From assembly GCF_004912155.1 (NCBI RefSeq), contig NZ_STGX01000006.1:111509-175508 (forward strand): 64,000 nucleotides of DNA, written 5' to 3'. Shown here one piece after another: positions 50,920 to 59,683 of the stretch. Source of the stretch: Glycomyces paridis. GTDB taxonomy: Bacteria > Actinomycetota > Actinomycetes > Mycobacteriales > Micromonosporaceae. The first letter of the stretch is position 1. Every line of letters starts with the position of its first letter. A program made the position numbers and the translations under genes. The notes under the pieces were generated by a model, which was not told where the DNA came from, searched no databases, and saw nothing but the letters and a program-made list of their open reading frames with translations.

Positions 50920-51828
50920 TCAGCGTGCTTCGGCGGCGAACTGGGCGGTGTGGACCTGCCCGTCGACCTGGAAGTCGAGGTAGAGCAGGTAGCGGCCCGG
51001 CGTGGGCGCGGAGGCGGCGAAGACGATGTCGGGTCCGGAGACGGTGCCGGGTTCGGCTTCGGCGCCTTCGGGGTGGACGTGGAGGTAGGCGAGGTCGCCG
51101 TCGCGCAGGGCGACGAGGTGGCCGTAGGCGCCGAGGTAGGGCTCGAGTGCGGTGACCGGTTCGCCGTCGCGGGTGACGGTGAGGGTGAGTTCGGAGGCCT
51201 CTCCGGCGACGAGGTCGCCTGCGAGGGCGACGGTGAACCCGTCGGTCTCTGCGGTGGCGCTGACCTGGAGCGGGGCGGGGACGGTGAGGTCGCCGTCGAC
51301 GGCGACGGTGCGCGAGAGGGTCACGTCCTCGCCGGTGGGCGGGACGAAGTCGGCGAAGACGCGGTAGGTGCCCGCGGCGTCCCATTCCCAGGGGATGGTC
51401 CAGGTGCCGTCGGCGCCGAGTTCGGGGTGGACGTGGCGGAAGCCGGTGCCGTCGGCGCGCACGACGATGAGGTGGAGGTCCTTCTCGTGCGATTCGGTGT
51501 ACTCGGTGAGGGTCGCGCCGTCGGGTCCGGTGATGGTGAAGGCGAGGGTGCCGGGCGCGCCGGGGACGGTCGGTGCGGCGACCTCGCCGAGGACGTAGCC
51601 GTCCTGTTCGATGCCGAGGCCGCGGGGGGCCTGGGCTGCGGGTGCGTCGTGGCCGCCGTGCTCGTCGGTCGCCATGTCCTCGTCGCCTTCCATGTCGTGC
51701 TCGCCTTCGGTGGCCGTCCAGTTCTCGACGGTGCTCTCGGGGACGGCGACGCCGGCGACGGCGAAGGCCGCGGCGAAGACGGCCGCGAGGCCGGCGGCGT
51801 AGAGGCCGATGCGCTGCGGGGCTCCCAT
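50920..51828 (-). CDS. Secreted Met/His/Asp-rich copper-associated protein
   Basis: Exported or membrane-anchored protein of 302 residues with one N-terminal hydrophobic segment ([21 protein letters not shown]). It is followed by an acidic Met/His stretch, [19 protein letters not shown], likely to bind copper, and then two beta-sandwich halves that each contain a His-Val-His-Pro motif (FRHVHPELG and YLHVHPEG). The duplication suggests two equivalent metal sites. Located between copZ and copA (1-nt gap to copZ, 16 nt to copA). Exact function unknown; a periplasmic copper acceptor is inferred. Confidence 0.7.
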   Translation of the reverse strand: MGAPQRIGLYAAGLAAVFAAAFAVAGVAVPESTVENWTATEGEHDMEGDEDMATDEHGGHDAPAAQAPRGLGIEQDGYVLGEVAAPTVPGAPGTLAFTITGPDGATLTEYTESHEKDLHLIVVRADGTGFRHVHPELGADGTWTIPWEWDAAGTYRVFADFVPPTGEDVTLSRTVAVDGDLTVPAPLQVSATAETDGFTVALAGDLVAGEASELTLTVTRDGEPVTALEPYLGAYGHLVALRDGDLAYLHVHPEGAEAEPGTVSGPDIVFAASAPTPGRYLLYLDFQVDGQVHTAQFAAEAR

Positions 51829-51829
51829 G

Positions 51830-52054
51830 TCAGGCCCTCTCGGCGGTGTAGCCGGCCTCGTCGACGGCGGCGAGGACGTCGCGGTCGAGGGCCGCCGGGT
51901 CGGCGGCGGGCGCGGCGGTGTGGACGAGGAGGCGTCCGGTGGCGGCGCTGACGTCGATGCGCTCGACGCCGGGGATGAGGCCGACCTCGGTGCGGATGGC
52001 GGTCTCGCAGTGGCCGCAGGTCATCCCGGTGACGGCGAACTCGGTGACGGTCAT
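51830..52054 (-). CDS. copZ: CopZ-like copper chaperone
   Basis: HMA-domain protein of 74 residues with the Cu(I) site GMTCGHC (about 10-16) and the betaalphabeta-betaalphabeta pattern ending in DEAGYTAE. First gene of the copper operon, directly downstream of three CsoR-like palindromes. It carries Cu(I) to CopA. Confidence 0.92.
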   Translation of the reverse strand: MTVTEFAVTGMTCGHCETAIRTEVGLIPGVERIDVSAATGRLLVHTAAPAADPAALDRDVLAAVDEAGYTAERA

Positions 52055-52075
52055 GGCGCTTCCCCTTCGGTCGTT

Positions 52076-52150
52076 GATACCCCTAGGGGGTATCTGCTAC
52101 GAACATGTATACCCTATCGGGGTATCGATCGCAAGTACCCCCCGGGGGTT
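52076..52150 (-). promoter_or_regulatory. Copper-operon promoter with three CsoR-like boxes
   Basis: GATACCCCTAGGGGGTATC (52076-52094) is a perfect palindrome; ATACCCTATCGGGGTAT (52109-52125) and TACCCCCCGGGGGTT (52136-52150) are related. All fit the CsoR box (TACCC/GGGTA arms). On the minus strand TTGCGA (52129-52134) and TATACA (52106-52111) form a promoter with 17-nt spacing whose spacer is the middle box. No csoR gene is in the window. Confidence 0.75.
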
Positions 52151-52221
52151 TATTCGAGCGGCCTCGGGCCCGTTCTGCGGGAACGCGGCGGCCACTGTCG
52201 CGAGCCTATCTCGCGATCATC

Positions 52222-52240
52222 TAAGGTAAGGCTTACCTAA
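52222..52240 (+). promoter_or_regulatory. DtxR/IdeR iron box
   Basis: TAAGGTAAGGCTTACCTAA is a near-perfect 19-bp iron box directly before the siderophore-binding protein gene (17 nt to the GTG). The iron-loaded repressor would shut the uptake operon. Confidence 0.85.
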
Positions 52241-52256
52241 ATGAGGAGGCCCCACC

Positions 52257-53318
52257 GTGCCCGCCCGGATGTCCATGCGCCGCAAGGCGACCGCCCTCGT
52301 CGCCAGCGCGGCCGGGCTCATGCTCGCCGCGTCCTGCTCCACCGACGCGCCCGTCGCCGAAGCCGACCCCCAGGAGCGCGAGTCGCAGCTCGACGCGCAG
52401 TGCGCCGACGCGGTCGTCCCCGACCTGCCCGAGCTCGCCCCGGTCGCCGAAGGCACCGGCACCCGGACCGTGGCCACCCAGTTCGGCGACGTCGACCTGC
52501 CCGTGGCCCCGCAGGCGGCCCTCGGCATGTACACCACCGACGTCGACATGCTCGTCTGGCTGCGCTACCCCCTCGCCTCCAGCCAGCCCATCCGCTCCGA
52601 CTCCGGCTACACGACCTTCCCCTGCTTCTTCCCGCAGGAGGCCCTGACCGAGGTCGCGACCTTCGCGAACTACCCCGAGTACGACTACGAGTCGATCCTC
52701 ATGGCCGAACCGGACTTCATCCTCAACGGCCTGGGCTACGACGCCGACGTGGTCGAGCGCCTCCCCGAGATCGCCCCGACCTACAGCGTCGACGCCTTCG
52801 ACGGGCAACCGTGGATGGACCACTTCGAGCAGACCGCCGCCGCCCTCGGCCGCACCCAGTACTTCGAGGAGTGGAAGGCGATCTACGACGCCCGCATCGC
52901 CGAGGTCAACGCGCAGATCGCCGACCCGGCCGCGATCACCGTCGCCCCCGTCGGCTACTGGGAGGACCAGTTCCAGACCGGCTGCTACTCCGGCGTCGAA
53001 TGCCAGGTCTTCGAGGACCTGGGCCTCACCGTCGCCGAAACCTCCCTGGCCAACGACCGCCAGGGCGAGGCCCTCAGCGGCGAACAGGTCGGGCGCATGG
53101 ACGGCATCGACTACGCCTTCATGATCCGCGGCCTCGGCGAGGACCAGGAGGCCCAGTTCCAGCAGCTCCTGGACGAGGCCGCCGAGAACCCCCTGTGGGC
53201 CGGGCTCGACTTCGTCGCCCAGGACGGCATCGTCGGATACGAGATGGAGATGACGTTCGGCTCGCCGAGCGGGCAGCTCGCGTTCCTCGACGTCGTGGAA
53301 GCGGCGCTGGTCGGATGA
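52257..53318 (+). CDS. Iron-siderophore ABC transporter substrate-binding lipoprotein
   Basis: Exported FhuD/FepB-type binding protein of 353 residues. Lipobox AASC (Cys27) follows a basic start; the mature part has the TroA-like pattern, for example VAPQAALGMYTTDVDMLVWLRYPL, ESILMAEPDFILNGLGYD and ALGRTQYFEEWKAIYDARIAEV. It binds a ferric siderophore outside the membrane. GTG 52257 with GAGGAGG 9 nt upstream is chosen. First gene of the five-gene uptake operon under the iron box; ATGA overlap with the next gene. Confidence 0.9.
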   Translation: MPARMSMRRKATALVASAAGLMLAASCSTDAPVAEADPQERESQLDAQCADAVVPDLPELAPVAEGTGTRTVATQFGDVDLPVAPQAALGMYTTDVDMLVWLRYPLASSQPIRSDSGYTTFPCFFPQEALTEVATFANYPEYDYESILMAEPDFILNGLGYDADVVERLPEIAPTYSVDAFDGQPWMDHFEQTAAALGRTQYFEEWKAIYDARIAEVNAQIADPAAITVAPVGYWEDQFQTGCYSGVECQVFEDLGLTVAETSLANDRQGEALSGEQVGRMDGIDYAFMIRGLGEDQEAQFQQLLDEAAENPLWAGLDFVAQDGIVGYEMEMTFGSPSGQLAFLDVVEAALVG

Positions 53319-54199
53319 GCGAGCCCATGAGGGTCATGCACGCCCGGGTCGCACAGGTCGTGGACCTCTCGCCCGTCCTGCGGCGCATCGTGTTCAACGG
53401 CCCCGCCCTGGTCGGATACCCCACCAGCGGCGTCGGCGACGAATATGTGCGCGTCCTGTTCCCGCTCGACGGCGAGGACCGGCCGCCGCTGCCGGGCGTC
53501 GACGGCGACGACCTCGACTACGGCTCGGTCGACGGCGACCGGATGCGGACCTACACGATCCGCGACGTCGACGCCGACCGCGGCCTGGTCACCATCGACT
53601 TCGTCGTCCACGAAGGCGGCCTCGCCGCCGCCTGGGCCCGCGGCGCCGCCGTCGGCGACGTCATCGGCCTCAACACGCCCAAACCGCTGTACGACCCGCC
53701 CGAAGGCCTCCAGTGGCAGGTCCTCGTCGCCGACAACGCCGGGCTCCCCGCCGCGCTGCGCATCGTCGAACTCACCGCGCCCCACGTCGCGACCCGCCTC
53801 GTCCTCGAGATCGCCGACGAAGCGCACCGGGTGCCCGTGCCCGACCACCCGCGCCTGGAGACCACCTGGGTCCTCGGCGGCAACGGGCACGCCCCCAGCT
53901 GCATCGACGAGATCGTGCGCGGCCTGCCCCGGCCCGAGGGCACCGGGTACACGTGGGTCGCCGGGGAGACCAAGGCGCTGCGCGGCGCCCGCAGGCACCT
54001 GCGCCGCGAACTCGGCCTCCCCGCCACCGCCTACAAGGCCCTCGGCTACTGGACCGCCGACGCCGAACGCTGGCGCGAGCGCTTCGCGGCCCTCGACGAG
54101 GGCACCCGGGCCGAACTCGAAGGCATGTGGGCCCAAGACCGCGACCCCGAGGCCATCGCCGACGACTACGAAGACCGCCTCACGGCACTGGGGCTATGA
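53315..54199 (+). CDS. Siderophore-interacting protein (FAD-dependent ferric reductase)
   Basis: Cytoplasmic flavoprotein of 294 residues of the ViuB/SIP family that reduces the imported ferric siderophore to release iron. FAD-binding region: RMRTYTIRDVD with DFVVHEGG and the GPAxxWA-like stretch AAAWARGAAVGDVIGL; C-terminal NAD(P)H domain with VLVADNAGLPAALRIVE and WVAGETKALRGARRHLRRE, then the GYW motif. Overlaps both neighbours by four bases, so uptake and release are tightly coupled. Confidence 0.9.
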   Translation: MSEPMRVMHARVAQVVDLSPVLRRIVFNGPALVGYPTSGVGDEYVRVLFPLDGEDRPPLPGVDGDDLDYGSVDGDRMRTYTIRDVDADRGLVTIDFVVHEGGLAAAWARGAAVGDVIGLNTPKPLYDPPEGLQWQVLVADNAGLPAALRIVELTAPHVATRLVLEIADEAHRVPVPDHPRLETTWVLGGNGHAPSCIDEIVRGLPRPEGTGYTWVAGETKALRGARRHLRRELGLPATAYKALGYWTADAERWRERFAALDEGTRAELEGMWAQDRDPEAIADDYEDRLTALGL

Positions 54200-55236
54200 G
54201 CGCCCCGACCCTCACCGCCGAGGCAGGCGCCGCACCCGTCGACCGGCGGCGGCGCCGCCTCCTGGGCCTCGCCGCCGCCGCGGCCGCCCTCGCCGTGCTC
54301 GTCCTCCTCAGCCTCGCCCTCGGCTCGAAACCGCTGCCGCTCGCCGACGTCGCCGAAGCGCTGTGGCGCGACAACGGCGACCCGCACGTCATCGTCGTCG
54401 GCCAGCGCCTCCCCCGCACCGCCCTCGCCCTCGCCGTCGGCCTCGCGCTCGCCGTCGCCGGGGCCCTCATGCAGGGCCTCACCCGCAACCCGCTCGCCGA
54501 CCCGGGCCTGCTCGGCGTCTCCGCGGGCGCGGCCCTGGGCATGGTCCTCGTCGTGCGCGCCGCACCCGCCGCGAGCGACCTCCTCCAGGTGTGGGCGGCG
54601 TTCGCCGGGGCCGTGGTCACCGCCTGCGCGGTGTTCCTCATCGGCAGCCTCGGCGGCCGGGGCCGCTCCCCGGTGACGCTCGTGCTCGCCGGGGTCGCGC
54701 TCGGCGCGGTCCTCCAGGGCATCGCCTCCACCGTCGTGCTCCTCAACGCCGACGCGTTCCTGACGATGCGCAGCTGGCAGGCCGGATCGGTGGCCGACCT
54801 CGGCTGGGGCGCCCTCGCCGTGATCGCCCCGTTCCTCGCCGCCGGACTCCTCCTCGCCGCCGTCGCCGCCCGCGGCCTCAACGCCGTCGCCCTCGGCGAG
54901 GACCTCGCGAACGCCTTGGGCGCCAACCAATGGCTGACCCGCATCGCCGTCGTCGCCGCCGTGACACTCCTGTGCGGCTCGGCGACCGCCGCGGTCGGCG
55001 TCATCTGGTTCCTCGGCATGATGGTCCCCCACGTCGCCCGCTGGATCACCGGCCCCGACCAGCGGTGGATCCTCGCCTACAGCTGCCTCCTGGGGCCCGC
55101 GCTCATGGTCGCCGCCGACGTCCTCGGACGCGTCGTCGTCATCCCCGACGAGATCCCCGCCGGCGTCGTCACCGCCGTCATCGGCGCGCCCGTCCTCATC
55201 TGGATGGTCCGACGCAGCAAGGCCAGCGGCCTGTGA
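54196..55236 (+). CDS. FecCD-family siderophore transporter permease 1
   Basis: Ten-helix permease of 346 residues. The family core LPRTALALAVGLALAVAGALMQGLTRNPLADPGLLGVSAGAALG is present, as are the VGVIWFLGMMVPHVARWITGPDQRW cytoplasmic loop and the final GVVTAVIGAPVLIWMVRR. ATGA overlap with the SIP gene and GTGA overlap with permease 2. Confidence 0.93.
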   Translation: MSAPTLTAEAGAAPVDRRRRRLLGLAAAAAALAVLVLLSLALGSKPLPLADVAEALWRDNGDPHVIVVGQRLPRTALALAVGLALAVAGALMQGLTRNPLADPGLLGVSAGAALGMVLVVRAAPAASDLLQVWAAFAGAVVTACAVFLIGSLGGRGRSPVTLVLAGVALGAVLQGIASTVVLLNADAFLTMRSWQAGSVADLGWGALAVIAPFLAAGLLLAAVAARGLNAVALGEDLANALGANQWLTRIAVVAAVTLLCGSATAAVGVIWFLGMMVPHVARWITGPDQRWILAYSCLLGPALMVAADVLGRVVVIPDEIPAGVVTAVIGAPVLIWMVRRSKASGL

Positions 55237-56264
55237 GACGACACCTCGTGCTCCGCGCCGGCGACGCGGCCTCCACCCGGGCGCCCCTGCGGGCCCTCCT
55301 CGTCACCGCCGCCCTCGCCGCCGCCGCGCTCCTCACCGCCGTCATCGCCCTCGGCCTCGGCGAGATGCGCGTCTCGGCCGCCGACGTCGTACAGGCCATA
55401 GTCGCCGACGCCCCGCCCGCCGTGGAGACCGTCGTCGTCCAATGGCGACTCCCCCGCGTACTTCTGGGCCTGGTCTTCGGTGCCGCGCTCGGCCTCAGCG
55501 GCGCCGTCTTCCAGTCGCTGACGCGCAACCCGCTCGGCAGCCCCGACGTCATCGGCTTCGACTCCGGCGCCTACACCGGCGCCGTCGTCTCCATCATCGC
55601 CGTCGGCGGCACCGCCCTGGTGATCCCCTCCGCGCTCGCGGGCGGCATCGCCACCGCGCTCGCGGTCTACCTGCTGGCCTACCGGCGCGGCGTGCACGGC
55701 TTCCGGCTCATCGTCGTCGGCGTCGCCCTCACCGCCCTCCTCGGCTCGGTCAACACGTACCTGCTGCTCAAAGCGGAACTGTGGACCGCGCAGATGGCCG
55801 CCGTCTGGGCCGCCGGGAGCCTCAACGGCCTCGACTGGGCCGACGCGCGCCACGGCGCCGCCGTGGTCGCGGCCCTCGTCGTGCCGCTGCTGTGGCTCGG
55901 GCGGCGGCTGCGGATGCTCGAACTGGGCGACGACGCGGCCGCGGCGGCGGGCGTGGCCGTCGAACCGGTCCGCCTGGCGCTCATCGTCGTCGGCGTCTCC
56001 CTCAGCGCGGTCGTGACGGCGCTGGCCGGGCCCATCCCGTTCGTGGCACTGGTCGCCCCTCAGCTCGCCAGGCGCCTGACCCGCGCGCCGGGCGTGCAGC
56101 TCGTGCCCTCGGCGGTGACGGGCGCGCTGCTGCTCGTCTCGTGCGACGCGATCGCGCTCAACGTCCCCCCGCAGGCGCTGCCGGTGGGCCTCATGACCAT
56201 CGTGCTCGGCGGCGCCTACCTCGTCTGGCTGCTCGTGGCGCAGTCACGGAAGGAGATGCGATGA
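55233..56264 (+). CDS. FecCD-family siderophore transporter permease 2
   Basis: Second permease of the heterodimer, 343 residues. LPRVLLGLVFGAALGLSGAVFQSLTRNPLGSPDVIGFDSGA is the family core; AGPIPFVALVAPQLARRLTRAPG is the ATPase-contact loop. GTG at 55233 overlaps the stop of permease 1 (GTGA). Followed by the ATPase gene with another ATGA overlap. Confidence 0.93.
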   Translation: MRRHLVLRAGDAASTRAPLRALLVTAALAAAALLTAVIALGLGEMRVSAADVVQAIVADAPPAVETVVVQWRLPRVLLGLVFGAALGLSGAVFQSLTRNPLGSPDVIGFDSGAYTGAVVSIIAVGGTALVIPSALAGGIATALAVYLLAYRRGVHGFRLIVVGVALTALLGSVNTYLLLKAELWTAQMAAVWAAGSLNGLDWADARHGAAVVAALVVPLLWLGRRLRMLELGDDAAAAAGVAVEPVRLALIVVGVSLSAVVTALAGPIPFVALVAPQLARRLTRAPGVQLVPSAVTGALLLVSCDAIALNVPPQALPVGLMTIVLGGAYLVWLLVAQSRKEMR

Positions 56265-57049
56265 CCCTCGAAGCGTCCAAAGTGACCTTCGGCTACCGGG
56301 ACCGGCCGGTCGGCACCGACCTCGACCTGTCGATCGCCCCGGGCTCGTTCACCGCGATCGTCGGCCCGAACGCCTGCGGCAAGTCGACGCTCCTGCGGGT
56401 CCTCTCGCGCCTGCTCAAACCCACCGCGGGCGCGGTCCTCCTGGACGGCAAGGCCATCGCCTCCATGCCCTCGAAACAGGTCGCGCGCCGAATGGGCCTG
56501 CTCCCCCAGACCTCGACGGCCCCCGACGGCATCACCGCCGCCGACCTCGTCGCCCGCGGACGCTTCCCGCACCAGTCGGCGCTGCGACAGTGGAGCCGCG
56601 CCGACGAGGCCGCCGTGCGAGGCGCGATGGAGGCGACCGGCACCACCGACCTCGCCGACCGCCTCGTGGACGAGCTGTCCGGCGGCCAGCGCCAGCGGGT
56701 GTGGGTCGCGATGGTCCTCGCCCAGGAGACCGGCCTCCTGCTCCTGGACGAGCCCACCACCTTCCTCGACATCGCCCACCAGATCGAACTGCTCGACATC
56801 TTCGCGGGCCTCAACGACGAAGGCCGCACCGTCGTCGCCGTCCTCCACGACCTCAACCAGGCCGCCCGCTACGCCTCCCACATCGTCGCGATGCGCGACG
56901 GCGCCATCGCCGCCGAGGGGACACCGGAGGAGGTCATCAGCGCCGACATCGTCGAGCGCGTCTTCGACCTCCCGTGCAAGGTCGTCCCCGACCCGGTCTC
57001 GGGCACCCCCTTGGTGATCCCGCTGGGCAGGGCCCAGCGCCGGGGCTGA
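56261..57049 (+). CDS. Siderophore ABC transporter ATP-binding protein
   Basis: FepC-type ATPase of 262 residues energising the two FecCD permeases. Walker A GPNACGKST, Q-loop LLPQTSTAPDGITAADLVARGR (with the usual VARGR of siderophore systems), signature ELSGGQRQRVWVAMVLAQ, Walker B LLLLDEPTTFLD and H-loop VLHDLNQAARY are all intact. AAGGAG precedes the ATG. Last gene of the iron-box operon. Confidence 0.94.
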   Translation: MTLEASKVTFGYRDRPVGTDLDLSIAPGSFTAIVGPNACGKSTLLRVLSRLLKPTAGAVLLDGKAIASMPSKQVARRMGLLPQTSTAPDGITAADLVARGRFPHQSALRQWSRADEAAVRGAMEATGTTDLADRLVDELSGGQRQRVWVAMVLAQETGLLLLDEPTTFLDIAHQIELLDIFAGLNDEGRTVVAVLHDLNQAARYASHIVAMRDGAIAAEGTPEEVISADIVERVFDLPCKVVPDPVSGTPLVIPLGRAQRRG

Positions 57050-57122
57050 CCCGGGCCGCGCGGACGGACCGTCCCGAGCCGTTGCGGCAGCACGGCGAAG
57101 ACGTGCGCGCCGCCCGCCCGTG

Positions 57123-57242
57123 CCTGGCACTGCTGTGCCAGGGGCCCGAAGGCGCCCCGCGTTTCGCTGTGCCGCCGTGTCGGATCCGGTCCTGTCTGCG
57201 CCGAGCGACCGGCGTTCGCCGCAGCCCTCCCGAGGGGAGGGC
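57123..57242. terminator. Two hairpins between convergent iron-transport units
   Basis: CCTGGCAC-TGCT-GTGCCAGG (57123-57142) ends the uptake operon; GCCCTCCC-GAG-GGGAGGGC (57224-57242) lies 23 nt beyond the stop of the ABC gene on the other strand. Nothing else is seen in the 216-nt gap. Confidence 0.7.
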
Positions 57243-57265
57243 CGCGGCGTTCGTGTCGCGGTCTT

Positions 57266-59683
57266 TCAGGCGCGGCCGCGGCTCCAGAGGGCCCAGGCGT
57301 GGGCGTAGGGGCCGTCGGCGGCGGCCAGGGACTCGTGGGTGCCCTCCTCCACGATGCGCCCGTGCTCCATGACCACGATGCGGTCGGCCTGGGCGGCCTG
57401 GTCGAGGCGGTGGGCGACGAGGAGGCCGGCGCGGCCCTGGAGGGCGGCGACGCCCGCGGCGTCGAGGGCGGCCGAGTCGGCGGAGCCGGCTTCGGCGGTC
57501 GCCTCGTCGAGCACGGCCAGGAGCGGGTCGAGCAGGACGACGCGCGCGAGCGCGAGCATCTGCGCCTGGGCGGGCGTCAGTTCGCTCCCTCGGGCGCCGA
57601 CACCCGAGTCGAGGCCGTCCGGCAGCGCCAGCAGCGAGTCGGCGCCGACCGCGCGCAGCGCGGCCTCCAGCTCGGCGTCGGAGGCGCCGGGCCGGACCAG
57701 GTCCAGGTTCTCCCTGAGAGTCCCGTCGAAGACGTGGACCTCCTGCGTCACGAGTGCGACCGCCTGACCGCCGGGCCGCGCGGCGACCGCGACGGTCCCC
57801 GCGTCGGGTTCGAGGACCCCGGCGACGAGCGCCGCGAGCGTGCTCTTGCCCGCGCCCGAGGAGCCGACGAGCGCGACGGTCTCCTTCGGGCCGATCCGCA
57901 GCGACACGCCTTCGAGGACCGGATGCCCAGGCGTGTAAGCGAAGTGAACGCCGTCGGCCTCCGCGGCGGCCTCGTCGGCCGGCTCGCCCCGCTCGGGCGC
58001 GGCGAAGCGGTCGGCGACGATGACGCCCACGATGCGGCGCATCGAGGCGAGCGCCGAGGTGAGGTCGTCCACGACGATCATGAGGCGGTTGATCGGGTCG
58101 AAGAGCCTGAGGAAGAACAGCATCGCGGTCGTCGCGGCGCCGACCGTGCCCTGCCCTTCGCGCACGAGCCAGAACCCGACCACGAGGATCGAGCTCATCC
58201 CCAGGAACTCGGCGAAGTTCAACCGCGCGAAGAACCCGTTCACCACGGTCTGCGCACGCACCGACCACTTCGCGACCTCCCACGAGGCCACCGCGATCCG
58301 CTTCCCGTGCGGACGCGAGAGCCCGAAGGCGTGCACGGTCTCGATCCCGCGCAGCGACGCGAGCAGGTGATGGGCGCGCCGGGCCATCGCGGCCCGCTCG
58401 GCCTCGTACACGTCGGGCGCCGCGCGCCGGTGCCAGCGCAGCGTCAGCACATGGACCGGCGCGACGACCAGCACCGCCGCCACGGCGAAACGCCAGTCGA
58501 GGACCGCCATCCCGACCACGGTCATCGCAATCGAGAACGCCGACCCCGCGATGGCCGGCACCACGAGCGGCGCGGCCTCGGCGACCACCGCCACGTCGTC
58601 GCCCGACCGCGACACGAGGTCTCCGGCACCGGCCCGTTCGAGCGCCGCCCTCGGCAGCGCGAGCCCGCGGGCCACCATGCGTTCACGGGTCGAGGCGAGG
58701 ATGCGTTCGACCAGACGGGTCGCCCCGACCTGCCCGAACCCGTCGGCCACCGCAGCGAGGAGCGCGCCCCCGGCGATCAGCGCGGCCAGGAGCCAGATGC
58801 GTTCGGCCCCTTGCCCTTCGGCGACCGCATCGACCACGGCCCCGAGCGCGGCGGGCGTGACCAGCCCCGCGGCAGCACCGAGCGTCAGCAGCAGGACCAC
58901 CCCGACGACCCGCCGAGTCCCGCCCTTGAGCGCCAATCGCACCTCGGCGCGAACCTGCGCGGCATCGGCAAGCGGCAGCGCCTCATGATTCGGATCGGAA
59001 GGCGCAGCCTGCCCGCTCGGCCGGGTCTCGCCATTCGAGTCAGCCGACCCGGTCGGGCCGGTCGACACAGCCTGCCCGGCGAGCAGTCCCCCACTCGTGA
59101 GGTCACTGGCCGAGTCGCCCTCGTTCCCCGGCCTTTCATTCACGGCGCCATCACGCACGCGGCCCAATGGCCGCTTGTCGCCGCTCACGGCGCCGCCCCG
59201 ACCACGGGGCTCGGCTTCCGAGCCGCCGCCCGCCCGGACACCCTCGCGCACACCGGCTTCAGCACCAGGCTCGGCTTGCGGGTCACCGTTCGCCGCGCCC
59301 TCCTCGGCGCGGTCCGCGTACCGCAGATCGCCGCTCGCCCCGCCCGCCCGGGCGCCGCCCTCAGCGCCCGGCCGGCCTTGCGTGTCGTCGATCGCCGCGC
59401 CATCTCGGGCGCGGGATTCGCCCTGCGAGACGCCACCGGCAGCGCTGTCTTCGGCGCCGTTCCGGGCGCCGATTTCGGTCGCGGACTCGTCTCGTGAATC
59501 ACCGCTCGCCACGCCATCTTCAGCGCGGTCCGCGTCTCGCGGACCGCCGCTCGCGGCACCGACCGGAGCACCGTCGCTCGCACGATCCACTCCGCCTGCC
59601 TCGTCCTGCCGATCGTCTGCGGCGTCGCGTCCCTGCCGGGGCAGCTCACCGGCGATGCGTTCGTTCAAGGGGCCCTCAGGCAT
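57266..59683 (-). CDS. ABC half-transporter with degenerate signature and long N-terminal extension
   Basis: Fused membrane/ATPase protein of 805 residues, second of a heterodimeric pair. Residues 1-245 are a disordered Gly/Ala/Asp/Glu/Arg-rich extension with ~15-residue imperfect repeats. Six membrane helices lie at about 255-545. In the ATPase domain Walker A GSSGAGKST (607-615), Q-loop Gln647, Walker B VLDEAT (Asp726, Glu727) and H-loop His758 are intact, but the LSGGQ signature is replaced by ELTPAQ (701-706). ATG 59683 lies 8 nt inside the first half-transporter gene and has GAAGGG upstream. Role with iron inferred from the upstream iron box: siderophore export or IrtAB-like import. Confidence 0.85.
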   Translation of the reverse strand: MPEGPLNERIAGELPRQGRDAADDRQDEAGGVDRASDGAPVGAASGGPRDADRAEDGVASGDSRDESATEIGARNGAEDSAAGGVSQGESRARDGAAIDDTQGRPGAEGGARAGGASGDLRYADRAEEGAANGDPQAEPGAEAGVREGVRAGGGSEAEPRGRGGAVSGDKRPLGRVRDGAVNERPGNEGDSASDLTSGGLLAGQAVSTGPTGSADSNGETRPSGQAAPSDPNHEALPLADAAQVRAEVRLALKGGTRRVVGVVLLLTLGAAAGLVTPAALGAVVDAVAEGQGAERIWLLAALIAGGALLAAVADGFGQVGATRLVERILASTRERMVARGLALPRAALERAGAGDLVSRSGDDVAVVAEAAPLVVPAIAGSAFSIAMTVVGMAVLDWRFAVAAVLVVAPVHVLTLRWHRRAAPDVYEAERAAMARRAHHLLASLRGIETVHAFGLSRPHGKRIAVASWEVAKWSVRAQTVVNGFFARLNFAEFLGMSSILVVGFWLVREGQGTVGAATTAMLFFLRLFDPINRLMIVVDDLTSALASMRRIVGVIVADRFAAPERGEPADEAAAEADGVHFAYTPGHPVLEGVSLRIGPKETVALVGSSGAGKSTLAALVAGVLEPDAGTVAVAARPGGQAVALVTQEVHVFDGTLRENLDLVRPGASDAELEAALRAVGADSLLALPDGLDSGVGARGSELTPAQAQMLALARVVLLDPLLAVLDEATAEAGSADSAALDAAGVAALQGRAGLLVAHRLDQAAQADRIVVMEHGRIVEEGTHESLAAADGPYAHAWALWSRGRA

